Assembly: GCF_003385235.1 (NCBI RefSeq)
Contig: NZ_PQIA01000081.1
Span: forward strand, 1-43,034
DNA: 43,034 nucleotides
DNA from: Amycolatopsis circi
GTDB taxonomy: Bacteria; Actinomycetota; Actinomycetes; Mycobacteriales; Pseudonocardiaceae
Direction: 5' to 3'
Shown here: one piece after another, positions 22,172 through 29,962 of the stretch
How positions within the stretch are numbered: position 1 is the stretch's first letter
How the letters are laid out: every line of letters begins with the position of its first letter
Notes under the pieces: model-generated
What the model was told of the DNA's origin: nothing
Database searches by the model: none
The model's input: only the letters and a program-made list of their open reading frames with translations
Position numbers and translations under genes: made by a program

Positions 22172-23287
22172 GTGTCCGCCACCCAGCCCGTCCGGATCCG
22201 GGTCGCCACCGCGCAGCCGTACGACGTGCTCGTGGGCCGCGGCCTGCTCGGCGAACTCACCGAGCAGCTCGCCGACGCCTCGAAGATCGCGCTGATCCAC
22301 CCGCCGACGCTCACCGCCACCGCCGAGGCCGTCCGCGACGAGCTGGCCGCGGCCGGGCTCGACGCGCACCGCGTCGAGATTCCCGACGCGGAGGACGGCA
22401 AAGCCTTCTCCGTCGCCAGTTTCTGCTGGGAGGTCCTCGGCCGGATCGGGCTGGACCGGCGCGGCGTGGTCGTCGCGCTCGGCGGCGGGGCGGTCACCGA
22501 CCTCGCCGGGTTCGTCGCGGGCACCTGGATGCGCGGCGTCCGGCTGGTGAACGTGCCGACGACGCTGCTCGGCATGGTCGACGCGGCCGTCGGCGGGAAG
22601 ACCGGGATCAACACCGAAGCGGGCAAGAACCTCGTCGGCGTCTTCCACGAGCCGTCCGCCGTCCTGGTCGACCTCGCGACGCTGGAAACCTTGCCGCGCA
22701 ACGAACTCGTCGCCGGGATGGCCGAGATCGTCAAGACCGGTTTCATCGCCGACCCGCGGATCCTCGAGCTGATCGAGGCCGACCCGGAACAGGCGCTCGA
22801 CCCGGCGGGCGACGTGCTCGCCGAACTGGTCCGCCGCTCGATCCAGGTGAAGGCCGACGTCGTCGCGGCCGATCTGCGCGAGTCCGACCTGCGCGAAATC
22901 CTCAACTACGGCCACACCCTCGGCCACGCCATCGAACGCCGCGAGCGCTACCGCTGGCGCCACGGCGCGGCGGTCAGCGTCGGCCTGGTGTTCGCGGCGG
23001 AACTGGCCCGCCTCGCCGGACGCCTCGACGACGCCACGGCCGACCGGCACGCCTCCGTGCTCAAGCTGATCGGCCTGCCGACCTCGTACGACCCGGACGC
23101 GCTGGGGCAGCTGCTGGAAACCATGAAGGGCGACAAGAAAACCCGCTCCGGCGTGCTGCGGTTCGTGGTCCTCGACGGGCTCGGCAAACCTGGCAGGCTG
23201 GAAGGCCCCGACCCGTCGCTGCTCGCCGCCGCGTACTCGGCGATCGCGGCCGAGGCCCCGCAAAACGGCGGGAGCGTGCTGCTGTGA
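22172..23287 (+). CDS. aroB: 3-dehydroquinate synthase
   Basis: 371 residues; NAD- and metal-dependent cyclisation of DAHP. Motifs: GGGAVTDLAGFVAGTWMRG and VPTTLLGMVDAAVGGKTGIN (NAD and substrate binding), EIVKTGFI, the metal-binding NYGHTLGHAIE, and RHGAAVSVGLVFA. I chose GTG 22172 because TGAGGAGAAC precedes it directly; an in-frame GTG at 22160 would put that ribosome site inside the gene. It overlaps aroQ by 4 nt. Confidence 0.97.
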   Translation: MSATQPVRIRVATAQPYDVLVGRGLLGELTEQLADASKIALIHPPTLTATAEAVRDELAAAGLDAHRVEIPDAEDGKAFSVASFCWEVLGRIGLDRRGVVVALGGGAVTDLAGFVAGTWMRGVRLVNVPTTLLGMVDAAVGGKTGINTEAGKNLVGVFHEPSAVLVDLATLETLPRNELVAGMAEIVKTGFIADPRILELIEADPEQALDPAGDVLAELVRRSIQVKADVVAADLRESDLREILNYGHTLGHAIERRERYRWRHGAAVSVGLVFAAELARLAGRLDDATADRHASVLKLIGLPTSYDPDALGQLLETMKGDKKTRSGVLRFVVLDGLGKPGRLEGPDPSLLAAAYSAIAAEAPQNGGSVLL

Positions 23288-23715
23288 AGACGTTCGTGTT
23301 CAACGGCCCCAACCTCGGCCGCCTGGGCAAACGCGAGCCGGACGTCTACGGCTCCACCACGCACGACGACCTCGCGCGACTGTGCGTCGCCACCGGCCAG
23401 GAGCTGGGGCTCGACGTCGAGGTGCGGCAGACCGACCACGAGGGCGAACTGGTCGGCTGGCTGCACGAGGCCGCCGACGCGGGCGCGCCGGTCGTGCTGA
23501 ACGCGGGCGCGTGGACGCACTACTCGATCGCCGTGCGCGACGCCGCCGCCCAGCTCACCGCGCCGCTCATCGAGCTGCACATCAGCAACGTGCACAAGCG
23601 TGAGGAATTCCGGCACCACAGCGTGCTTTCGGACATCGCGACCGGAGTGATCGTCGGCCTCGGGGTGGACGGTTACGGGCTCGCGTTGCGCTGGATCGCT
23701 GCCCACCCGTCCTGA
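23284..23715 (+). CDS. aroQ: Type II 3-dehydroquinate dehydratase
   Basis: 143 residues from GTG 23284, coupled to aroB. The dodecameric type II enzyme is recognised by FNGPNLGRLGKREPDVYG (catalytic Arg and Tyr), VVLNAGAWTHYSIAVRDA (Asn; usual form NPGAYTHTSVALRDA) and ELHISNVHKREEFRHHS (catalytic His), ending VIVGLGVDGYGLALRWIAA. The gene is intact, but its last roughly 110 bp recur in degenerate form twice downstream (see 23704-24010). Confidence 0.96.
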   Translation: MKTFVFNGPNLGRLGKREPDVYGSTTHDDLARLCVATGQELGLDVEVRQTDHEGELVGWLHEAADAGAPVVLNAGAWTHYSIAVRDAAAQLTAPLIELHISNVHKREEFRHHSVLSDIATGVIVGLGVDGYGLALRWIAAHPS

Positions 23716-24010
23716 CCTGGCGGGGAGAAACAAGACTCGCGGCTTGCCGGGCTGCGGCCGGGGTGGTTTCGGCAGTGCAGTGTGTTTTCCGACCTCGCTG
23801 ACTGGCGTGATCGCCGGTCTCGCCGCGGACAGTCGTGCGGGATCGCCGCGCACCCGTCCCGTCTTGGCGGCGAGGATCGAACCGCTTGGTCCGGCCGCAA
23901 TGGATGATTTCGGCGGCACAGCGCACTTTCCGACGTCGCGACCAGTGCGACCGGTCCCCGCGCGGGCGGCTGCGCGGGATCGCTGAGCAGTTCACCGTGC
24001 GGCATGCCCC
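23704..24010 (+). pseudogene. Degenerate tandem copies of the aroQ 3' end
   Basis: The aroQ segment beginning TTCCGGCACCACAGCG at 23608 reappears at 23767 (TTTCGGCAGTGCAGTG) and 23908 (TTTCGGCGGCACAGCG). By eye the first copy is about 75 % identical to aroQ over 64 nt, still reading TGVIAGL against TGVIVGL. The second is about 76 % identical over 45 nt. The spacer after aroQ, starting CACCCGTCC at 23704, is itself repeated from about 23846, so the unit is about 140-160 bp. Reading frames are broken. It occupies most of the 430-bp interval before the lipoprotein gene; I see no gene in the rest (24011-24145). Confidence 0.65.
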
Positions 24011-24145
24011 GTCCTCGGCCTCAGCGCCGCCGGATCGCGTCGCAGCGAGCAGCGCGAAGCAAGCCCTCGGTAAACCCGCCGGTTGACCGGCCGATGCGTC
24101 ACGTGGTTCACCCATCCGGTGCCGCTGTCGCTACACTCGGCGATC

Positions 24146-25678
24146 ATGCACCCGTTTCGTCGTGGGGGTCGGCGGCCCGTGCGTCAGCTGCTCTCGCTGC
24201 TGATCGCCGGATCCCTCGTTTCCGGGTGCAGTCAGACAATGGCCCAGCCGCAAGCCGAGGGCACCGGCCACGGCGGTATCGCGGGCGGCGCGCCGCAGGC
24301 CCCGAAGGATCCGCCTCGGGCGGCGGACGTCGCGCTCACCGTCGGGGCCAGTCGCGCGAGCGGGGGTGTCGTGGCCGCTGGCGCGCAGGACGCGGTCTAC
24401 AACTACGGCCCCACCGTGATGGTCGAAAACGGCCGTACCCGGGTCTGGTGGTGCAGCCAGTACAGCAGCGCCCCGCCGCCGGGCGACGACATTCTCTACG
24501 CCGAGGGCTCCTCGGTCGACGGGCCGTTCACTGGACCGGGTGGCGGTGCGCCGTCCGCGGTGTTGTCCGGCGCGCCCGGCAACTTCGACGGCATGCACAC
24601 CTGCGACCCGTCGGTGCTGCGCGTCGGCGGCACGTACTTCCTGTACTACACCGGCGCGGCGGGCGACCACGCGCTCGGCAACGCGATCGGCATGGCCACC
24701 AGCCCGGACGGCATCCATTGGACCCGTTCGAACGGCGGCAAACCCATTCTCGGCGCGTCCCACGACGTCCACCGCGCCAACGTCTACGGCGCCGGCCAGC
24801 CCTCGGTGGTCTTCCTCGACGGCTGGTACTACCTGATGTTCACCGACACCACCGGCCGCGCGGCGGGGTGGAACGGGGCGGGCCAGTTCGTGATCCGGGC
24901 GCACGACCCGGCGTTCCGCGAGGGCGTGGAAGCGTTGGGGGAAAAGGGTTTCGAGCCCACCGCGACGACCGCCGCGCCGCGCACCCGGTCGGTGGTCGAC
25001 GCGTTCAGCGTGGACCTGGAGTGGGTCGGCGCGCTCGACGCCTTCGCCATCGCGCACGAGACCGCCGACGGAACCACGGTCACCTTCTGGGACCGCGATT
25101 TCACGATGCAGCCGTACAAACCGGTCGTGATCCCGGGCGCGTGGAAGGAAGGCCCCGGCCTCGTCCGCCGTCCCGACGGGCACGCGCCGACGTCGATCAG
25201 CGACCCGTGCGACCTGGTCTCGCTGGACGTCCTGCGCGCTACCGAGATCGGCCCGGCAGGCGCGCCGACCGGGCTGAAGCATTTCGGGCTCGACGTGAAA
25301 GGCGCGGGCGGCTGTTCGAGCCCGTCGCGCAGCACCGCGACCTTCGACGGCGTCGCGATGCCGTCCCCGGACCGCATGATCGACCTCTACCGGCGCGGCG
25401 AGCGCATCCGGATCGACCGGCGTTCAGTCGCCTCGGTGCTCGCGGGGGAGTTGGTCGACCGGCCGCTGCCGCAGGTGCCGGAGGTGCCGGTGAAGACCCG
25501 CCTGCGTTCCGGCGCGACCGTCGTGCACGCGTACGGCCGCGGCTACGGCATGGTGCTCGACGGGCAGCTTTACGGCCTGCCGGACACGACGATCGTTTCG
25601 CTCAACGGTTCCGGGGTGCAGGAGATCGACCCGCAACAGTGGGACGGCGCCGCCCGCGGTTTGCCGCTGGGCGGCTGA
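24146..25678 (+). CDS. Secreted lipoprotein with a five-bladed propeller (GH43/62-like) domain
   Basis: 510 residues from ATG 24146. The lipoprotein signal RQLLSLLIAGSLVSGC (about 17-32) is followed by a disordered Gly/Pro/Ala linker to about 85. The following region has the repeating pattern of glycosyl hydrolase clan F/J propellers: YNYGPTVMVENGRTRVWW, CDPSVLRVGGTYFLYYTG, NAIGMATSPDGIHWTR, GQPSVVFLDGWYYLMFTD. Catalytic acids cannot be assigned with confidence, so it may be a hydrolase or a sugar-binding surface protein. Its 3' end overlaps the convergent membrane protein gene by 77 nt, which is unusually long. Confidence 0.75.
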   Translation: MHPFRRGGRRPVRQLLSLLIAGSLVSGCSQTMAQPQAEGTGHGGIAGGAPQAPKDPPRAADVALTVGASRASGGVVAAGAQDAVYNYGPTVMVENGRTRVWWCSQYSSAPPPGDDILYAEGSSVDGPFTGPGGGAPSAVLSGAPGNFDGMHTCDPSVLRVGGTYFLYYTGAAGDHALGNAIGMATSPDGIHWTRSNGGKPILGASHDVHRANVYGAGQPSVVFLDGWYYLMFTDTTGRAAGWNGAGQFVIRAHDPAFREGVEALGEKGFEPTATTAAPRTRSVVDAFSVDLEWVGALDAFAIAHETADGTTVTFWDRDFTMQPYKPVVIPGAWKEGPGLVRRPDGHAPTSISDPCDLVSLDVLRATEIGPAGAPTGLKHFGLDVKGAGGCSSPSRSTATFDGVAMPSPDRMIDLYRRGERIRIDRRSVASVLAGELVDRPLPQVPEVPVKTRLRSGATVVHAYGRGYGMVLDGQLYGLPDTTIVSLNGSGVQEIDPQQWDGAARGLPLGG

Positions 25679-26207
25679 CCGGCGAAGGCTTCGCAGCGGT
25701 CCGCGGGGTCGGGCTCGGCGGGAGTTCGAGTTCGCCGGAACGGCTGCCGGTGCCGTCTTCGTCCTCGTCGTCCGGCTCCGGGCCGGCAGAGCCCGCGGAG
25801 TCTTCGTCCGCCGCCGGACGCCGGATCCGGCCGCCGACGAACAACCCCAGCCCGGCGGGCACCAGCACGAGCAGAGCGGAGAACGCCGCCCCGCCGGTGA
25901 GCGCGGCTCCCAGCTCGGAAACCCCGGTCTGGTCGACGAAAATCGCCCGCCCGATCACGTACAGGATGCCCGAACACACCCCCGCGACCAGCGAGGCGAT
26001 GAACCACGCGCGCCCTCTGTCGCGCAGGCCGCGCCAGCCGTCGATCGCGCTCCACAGCGCCGCCACGCCGACCAGTACGGCGATGGTGAGCGACGTGAAC
26101 AGCGTCTGGCCGGTCGGGTGGAACACGGACCACTTGGCGAGCAGCGTCATCGCGGCGGCGTGCACGACCGCCATGACCAGCCCGCGCGTCAACCAGGCAC
26201 CCAGCAT
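25602..26207 (-). CDS. Four-TM membrane protein (B-4DMT family, Rv2536-like)
   Basis: 201 residues. Four hydrophobic segments lie in the first 130 residues (LVMAVVHAAAMTLLA, LFTSLTIAVLVGVAALW, AWFIASLVAGVCSGILYVIG, and GAAFSALLVLVPAGLGLFVG). A charged, disordered tail of about 70 residues follows (DEDSAGSAGPEPDDEDEDG, then Pro/Arg-rich). Position between aroQ and the Xaa-Pro peptidase gene matches Rv2536 of M. tuberculosis, annotated in that family. The distal codons of the tail overlap the antisense 3' end of the lipoprotein gene. Function unknown. Confidence 0.8.
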   Translation of the reverse strand: MLGAWLTRGLVMAVVHAAAMTLLAKWSVFHPTGQTLFTSLTIAVLVGVAALWSAIDGWRGLRDRGRAWFIASLVAGVCSGILYVIGRAIFVDQTGVSELGAALTGGAAFSALLVLVPAGLGLFVGGRIRRPAADEDSAGSAGPEPDDEDEDGTGSRSGELELPPSPTPRTAAKPSPVSRPAANRGRRRPTVAGRSPAPRNR

Positions 26208-26301
26208 GGACGGAGTGTAGGCGCGCCGAAGTCAACCGCCAGTAGGCCGTCCTCCCGTCGCGCCGGAACAGCGGCCGCGACGTGCTGGTTAAGCTGGTCG
26301 C

Positions 26302-27399
26302 GTGCCGGAAATCCACGCTCGCCGCCGCGCCGCGCTCGCCGCCCTGCTCCACGAGAACGGGGTCGACGCGCTGCTGGTCACCGATCTGCTCAACATCCGC
26401 TACCTGACCGGGTTCACCGGGTCGAACGCCGCGCTGCTGCTGCACGCGGGCGGAGACGCGAAGACCCTGTTCTGCACCGACGGGCGCTACACGACCCAGT
26501 CGGAGTCCGAGGTGCCGGACCTGGAACGCGTGCTCGACCGCGCCAGCGCCCGCGCGCTCGCGGCACACGCGGGGGGCCGGCTCGCGGACTACGGCCGGAC
26601 CGGGTTCGAGAGCCAGCACGTGAGCGTCGAGGAGCACGAGAACCTCAAGGTGCCCTTCGACCGGGTCGAGCTGGTCCGCACGCCGGGGCTGACCGAGCAG
26701 CTGCGGGTGGTCAAGGACGAGGTCGAGATCGCCGCACTGCGCGCCGCGTGCGCCGCCGCCGACCGCGCGCTGGCCGGGTTGATCGAGGCCGGGGGAGTGC
26801 GGCCGGGCCGGACCGAGCTGGAAGTGGCCCGCGACCTGGAGAACCGGATGCTGGAGCACGGTTCGTCCGGGATCTCCTTCGAATCCATCGTCGCCGCCGG
26901 GCCGAACTCGGCGATCCCGCACCACCGGCCGACCGGGGCCGAGCTGAGCCGTGGCGACTTCGTGAAGTTCGACTTCGGCGCCACGGTCGACGGCTACCAC
27001 TCGGACATGACCCGCATGGTCGTCATCGGCGAGCCCGCGGACTGGCAGCGCGAGATCTACGACCTGGTGCACCGCGCGCAGGCGGCGGGTTCCGAGGCGG
27101 TCCGCCCGGGCGCTGTGGTGTCCGAAGTGGACGCCGCGGCGCGCTCGGTGATCGCCGACGCGGGGTACGGCGAGCAGTTCGCGCACGGTCTCGGCCACGG
27201 CGTCGGGCTGGAAGTGCATGAGGCACCGAGTCTCGCCGCGGCGGGCGTCGGTACACTGTCCGCCGGTATGGCGGTCACCGTCGAGCCCGGCGTGTACCTC
27301 GCGGGACGCGGTGGCGTGCGCATCGAGGACACGCTCGTCGTGCGGGACTCCGGACCCGAACTCCTCACCCTGAGCACCAAGGACCTCGTGGCCGTCTGA
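26302..27399 (+). CDS. pepP: Xaa-Pro aminopeptidase / dipeptidase (M24B)
   Basis: 365 residues from GTG 26302. The N-terminal creatinase-like domain (1-about 130) is followed by the pita-bread metallopeptidase domain. The five metal ligands are in family positions: Asp224 and Asp235 (KFDFGATVDGYHSDMTR), His299 (HGLGHGVGLEVHE), Glu328 (VTVEPGVYL) and Glu342 (VRIEDTLVV). It cleaves X-Pro peptide bonds in the cytoplasm. It lies 43 nt before efp, as in many actinobacteria; PepQ is an alternative name used for the mycobacterial orthologue. Confidence 0.93.
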   Translation: MPEIHARRRAALAALLHENGVDALLVTDLLNIRYLTGFTGSNAALLLHAGGDAKTLFCTDGRYTTQSESEVPDLERVLDRASARALAAHAGGRLADYGRTGFESQHVSVEEHENLKVPFDRVELVRTPGLTEQLRVVKDEVEIAALRAACAAADRALAGLIEAGGVRPGRTELEVARDLENRMLEHGSSGISFESIVAAGPNSAIPHHRPTGAELSRGDFVKFDFGATVDGYHSDMTRMVVIGEPADWQREIYDLVHRAQAAGSEAVRPGAVVSEVDAAARSVIADAGYGEQFAHGLGHGVGLEVHEAPSLAAAGVGTLSAGMAVTVEPGVYLAGRGGVRIEDTLVVRDSGPELLTLSTKDLVAV

Positions 27400-27442
27400 C
27401 GGCCGCGGCCGAAGAGATCGAACACAGGAGACCTGAAGACTC

Positions 27443-28006
27443 GTGGCCACCACCAACGACCTGAAGAACGGACTCGTCCTCAAACTGGACGGCCAGCTGT
27501 GGAGCGTCACCGCGTTCCAGCACGTCAAGCCGGGCAAGGGCGGCGCGTTCGTGCGCACCACCCTGAAGCACGTGCTGACCGGCAAGGTCGTCGACAAGAC
27601 CTTCAACGCGGGCACGAAGGTCGAGACGGCCACGGTGGACCGCCGGAACATGACGTACCTGTACAAGGACGGCGCGGACTTCGTCTTCATGGACGGCGAC
27701 ACCTACGACCAGATCACCGTGCCCGCCGAGACCGTCGGCGAGAACGCGAACTACATGCTCGAGAACACCGAGGTCCAGGTCGCGGTGCACGAGAACGAGC
27801 CGCTGTACGTCGAGCTGCCGACCTCGGTCGAGATCCTCGTCCAGCACACCGACCCGGGCCTGCAGGGCGACCGCTCCACCGGCGGCACCAAGCCGGCGAC
27901 GCTCGAGACCGGCGCGGAGATCCAGGTCCCGCTGTTCCTCTCCACCGGCGAGAAGATCAAGGTCGACACCCGCGACGGCCGTTACCTCGGCCGCGTCTCC
28001 AGCTGA
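27443..28006 (+). CDS. efp: Elongation factor P
   Basis: 187 residues, exact family length. It relieves ribosome stalling at polyproline; MltG in this window is Pro-rich. Three beta-barrel domains: the domain I loop HVKPGKGGAFVRTT carries Lys32 at the tip that reaches the peptidyl-transferase centre, and the C-terminal signature runs through GEKIKVDTRDGRYLGRV. GTG 27443 follows CAGGAGACC. The stop codon overlaps the nusB ATG by one base. Confidence 0.97.
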   Translation: MATTNDLKNGLVLKLDGQLWSVTAFQHVKPGKGGAFVRTTLKHVLTGKVVDKTFNAGTKVETATVDRRNMTYLYKDGADFVFMDGDTYDQITVPAETVGENANYMLENTEVQVAVHENEPLYVELPTSVEILVQHTDPGLQGDRSTGGTKPATLETGAEIQVPLFLSTGEKIKVDTRDGRYLGRVSS

Positions 28007-28464
28007 TGGCGGACAAGCTTCCCCCGCACCCGAACCGCGGCGGCGCGATCAGCAGGCGCCAGGCCCGCCGGCGCGCGGTCGAAATGATGTACGAGGCTGC
28101 CCAGCGGTCCGCCGACCCGGTCACGCTGCTGGCCGACCGGGTCGGCGCGGTCGAGGTCGACCCGGTCGCGGACTACACGATCTCCGTCGTGGAGGGCGTC
28201 ACGGCCCACCGCGAGCGGATCGACGAACTCCTGGCGGAGCACTCGCAGGGCTGGACCCTGGAGCGGATGCCGCCGGTCGACTTGGCAGTCCTGCGCGTCG
28301 GCGTCTACGAAATGCTGTGGGCGGCCGACGTCCCCGACGCGGTCGCGATCGACGAAGCGGTCGGCCTCGCGAAGGAACTTTCGACGGACGATTCGCCGCG
28401 GTTCATCAACGGCGTGCTCGGCCGCATCGGCACGATCGCCGACCGCCTGCGCGCGATTCTGTAG
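28006..28464 (+). CDS. nusB: Transcription antitermination protein NusB
   Basis: 152 residues, all-helical NusB fold. The N-terminal basic RRQARRRAVEMMYEA forms the RNA-binding face, and the C-terminal VDLAVLRVGVYEMLW and DSPRFINGVLGRI are family signatures. With NusE (S10) it binds boxA RNA for rRNA antitermination. The start ATG 28006 overlaps the efp stop. It is the last gene of the pepP-efp-nusB run; a long gene-free stretch follows. Confidence 0.95.
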   Translation: MADKLPPHPNRGGAISRRQARRRAVEMMYEAAQRSADPVTLLADRVGAVEVDPVADYTISVVEGVTAHRERIDELLAEHSQGWTLERMPPVDLAVLRVGVYEMLWAADVPDAVAIDEAVGLAKELSTDDSPRFINGVLGRIGTIADRLRAIL

Positions 28465-29139
28465 CCCGGCGGCCCGGTAGTCAGAGGTAACCCGGCTGGG
28501 GGAAACGGCCACCTGAATGGCCGCTGCCTGATCGGGTCACCGCCGGGCCGCGGACGGCCGCCGCGAGGGGCGCTCGGGAGAAAATTGATCACCGAGCGAA
28601 ATCAGAACCGGTCGGCGGGCGCCATTCGCGGCGGACGAGCCCGGCTGGTTCCGCGGCGATCCGGAGAGTTCCGCGCGACGGGCTTCCGGATTCGCTGCGG
28701 TGAGTGAGCAAGCACCTCGGCACGGCGGCAGGACCGCGACCAGCTGGGAAATCCGGTGCCGTGCGAGGGGAATCGCAGCCGGGAGCCGCGGAAACCGCGG
28801 TGGGGCGCCAATTCCCGCGACGTGCGGGATGAGCAGTCGCAGAGGGCGAGCCAACGCTCGAAGCCGAACTGCAAGCCAGGTCAGGGAATTCGCCCGGAAA
28901 TCAGAAGTCCGGAGCGGGGGAGCGGCCGGGGCGAGGAAACAGTCCCCGGCGACGCGACCCGGAGCGGAAAACGCGCCGGAACCGGATAACTCCCCTTCTC
29001 GGCGCGGCGCCCGCGGGGGAAGTCAGGCGGATTCACCGCACGGCAAACGGAGCACGTCAGCGCGTCGGCGGGCGAGATCGGCCCGGCCGGGCGCCGCGGC
29101 GGACGACGAACATTTCGGCGGCTCCGGCCTCACCCGAAG
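28465..29139. other. Long interval without a recognisable gene (nusB-bldD)
   Basis: About 675 bp with open frames on both strands but no family motif, no ribosome site ahead of a plausible start, and no consistent third-position GC bias. Small inverted repeats are present: CGGCCA/TGGCCG (28506-28523), CCGCGGAAACCGCGG (28786-28800) and CCCGC/GCGGG (28814-28828). It may hold decayed genes, a long 3' UTR or an unrecognised RNA. In Streptomyces, nusB and bldD are close neighbours, so this is extra DNA. Confidence 0.5.
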
Positions 29140-29184
29140 CGCGGCGGGCGTTCCCGGTACCCCGGGTGCGGGAAGCCCGCCGCG
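29140..29184 (-). terminator. Hairpin downstream of bldD
   Basis: CGCGGCGGGC (29140-29149) pairs with GCCCGCCGCG (29175-29184). With one bulged base, TTCCCG (29151-29156) pairs with CGGGAA (29169-29174), giving a 16-bp stem 30 nt beyond the bldD stop. It is a likely terminator for bldD; a T-tract is lacking. Confidence 0.65.
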
Positions 29185-29213
29185 TCGTGCACGGCCGCTG
29201 CCGCCATCAGTCC

Positions 29214-29702
29214 TCAGTCCTCTTTGGACGGCCGGGCTTCCGGCGGGAGGACGCCCCAGTCGATGAGCTGCTCGGTGAGCTCGCCGGGGGTCATGTCGTA
29301 GATGATGGCGAGCGAGCGCAGGTCCTCGGTGCGGATGGAGAGCACCTTGCCGTTGTAGTCGCCGCGCTGGCTCTGGATGGTGGCCGCGTACCGGGCGAGC
29401 GGGCCGACCTTCTCCGCGGGCAGCTGCTGGAGCCGCTCCAGGTTGATCACGATCTTCGTGGCGGGCTCGGCCCCGGACGGGACGCGGCCCTCCGGCAGCA
29501 GTTCGACCACCGGGACGCCGTAGAAGTCCGCCAGCTCGGCCAGCTTCTGGACGGTCACCGCCCGGTCGCCGCGCTCGTACGAGCCGACCACGACGGCCTT
29601 CCAGCGTCCGCCGGACTTCTGCTCGACCCCGTGCAGGGACAGGCCTTGCTGCTGGCGGATCCCGCGGAGCTTGGCCCCGAGCGCCTTGGCGTAATCGCCC
29701 AT
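29214..29702 (-). CDS. bldD: Developmental master regulator BldD
   Basis: 162 residues. The N-terminal XRE-type helix-turn-helix (about 8-70; RGIRQQQGLSLHGVEQKSGG, then YERGDRAVTVQKLAELADFY) binds DNA. The C-terminal domain has the c-di-GMP signature R-x-D-x8-R-x-x-D intact as Arg113, Asp115, Arg124, Asp127 (RGDYNGKVLSIRTED). In Streptomyces a c-di-GMP tetramer dimerises BldD to repress sporulation genes, including bldD itself. It is transcribed away from the pyrR operon, and a BldD-box-like palindrome covers its probable transcription start (29769-29783). Confidence 0.96.
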   Translation of the reverse strand: MGDYAKALGAKLRGIRQQQGLSLHGVEQKSGGRWKAVVVGSYERGDRAVTVQKLAELADFYGVPVVELLPEGRVPSGAEPATKIVINLERLQQLPAEKVGPLARYAATIQSQRGDYNGKVLSIRTEDLRSLAIIYDMTPGELTEQLIDWGVLPPEARPSKED

Positions 29703-29768
29703 CTGGTGGTTCTCCGTTTCCTCACCCCGCGCCGGCCGGGAGGACCGGGCCGGGGACTCCTCGAGTCG

Positions 29769-29783
29769 AATACTCAGAGTAAT
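29769..29783. promoter_or_regulatory. BldD-box-like site at the bldD promoter
   Basis: AATACTCAGAGTAAT (minus strand ATTACTCTGAGTATT) matches the BldD consensus TnACnCwGnGTnA at all but the last fixed position and contains the palindrome ACTCnGAGT. It lies about 67 nt upstream of the bldD start and immediately downstream of a -10-like hexamer, a position suited to autorepression as described for Streptomyces. Confidence 0.7.
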
Positions 29784-29810
29784 GGTTACGCATAGTTGTC
29801 ACCAGGTCAA
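29783..29810 (-). promoter_or_regulatory. Probable bldD promoter
   Basis: On the minus strand, TTGACC (29810-29805) as -35 and TAACCA (29788-29783) as -10 are separated by 16 bp, a good match to a housekeeping sigma-70-type promoter. The BldD-box-like site abuts the -10. Confidence 0.5.
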
Positions 29811-29927
29811 GCAGAAGGTCGGTCCGTGCAGGTGGCGGCCGTGCGCGTACCACCCGGAAGACTGATTGACCGGCCCTGCTACTGTCGGTGCGGTTTCCGG
29901 CAGCAGCCGGTTGCCGACGTCCTTTAA

Positions 29928-29959
29928 GGACCCGTCCAGAGAGGCGGGGAAGGAGGTCC
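29928..29959 (+). promoter_or_regulatory. PyrR-binding loop overlapping the pyrR ribosome binding site
   Basis: The stem CCCG (29931-29934)/CGGG (29945-29948) presents the 10-nt loop TCCAGAGAGG, an exact fit to the PyrR recognition consensus (core UCCNGNGAGG). A lower stem GGA (29928-29930)/TCC (29957-29959) would enclose the Shine-Dalgarno AGGAGG (29951-29956) in an internal bulge, 6 nt before the TTG start. Binding of UMP-PyrR should therefore block translation of the operon, as reported for mycobacteria, rather than cause transcriptional attenuation as in Bacillus. Confidence 0.85.
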
Positions 29960-29962
29960 GCC

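Noticed and set aside
28537..28874. Short minus-strand open frames in the nusB-bldD interval
   Set aside because: No ribosome site, no motif, and Arg/Pro-rich translations typical of random GC-rich frames.
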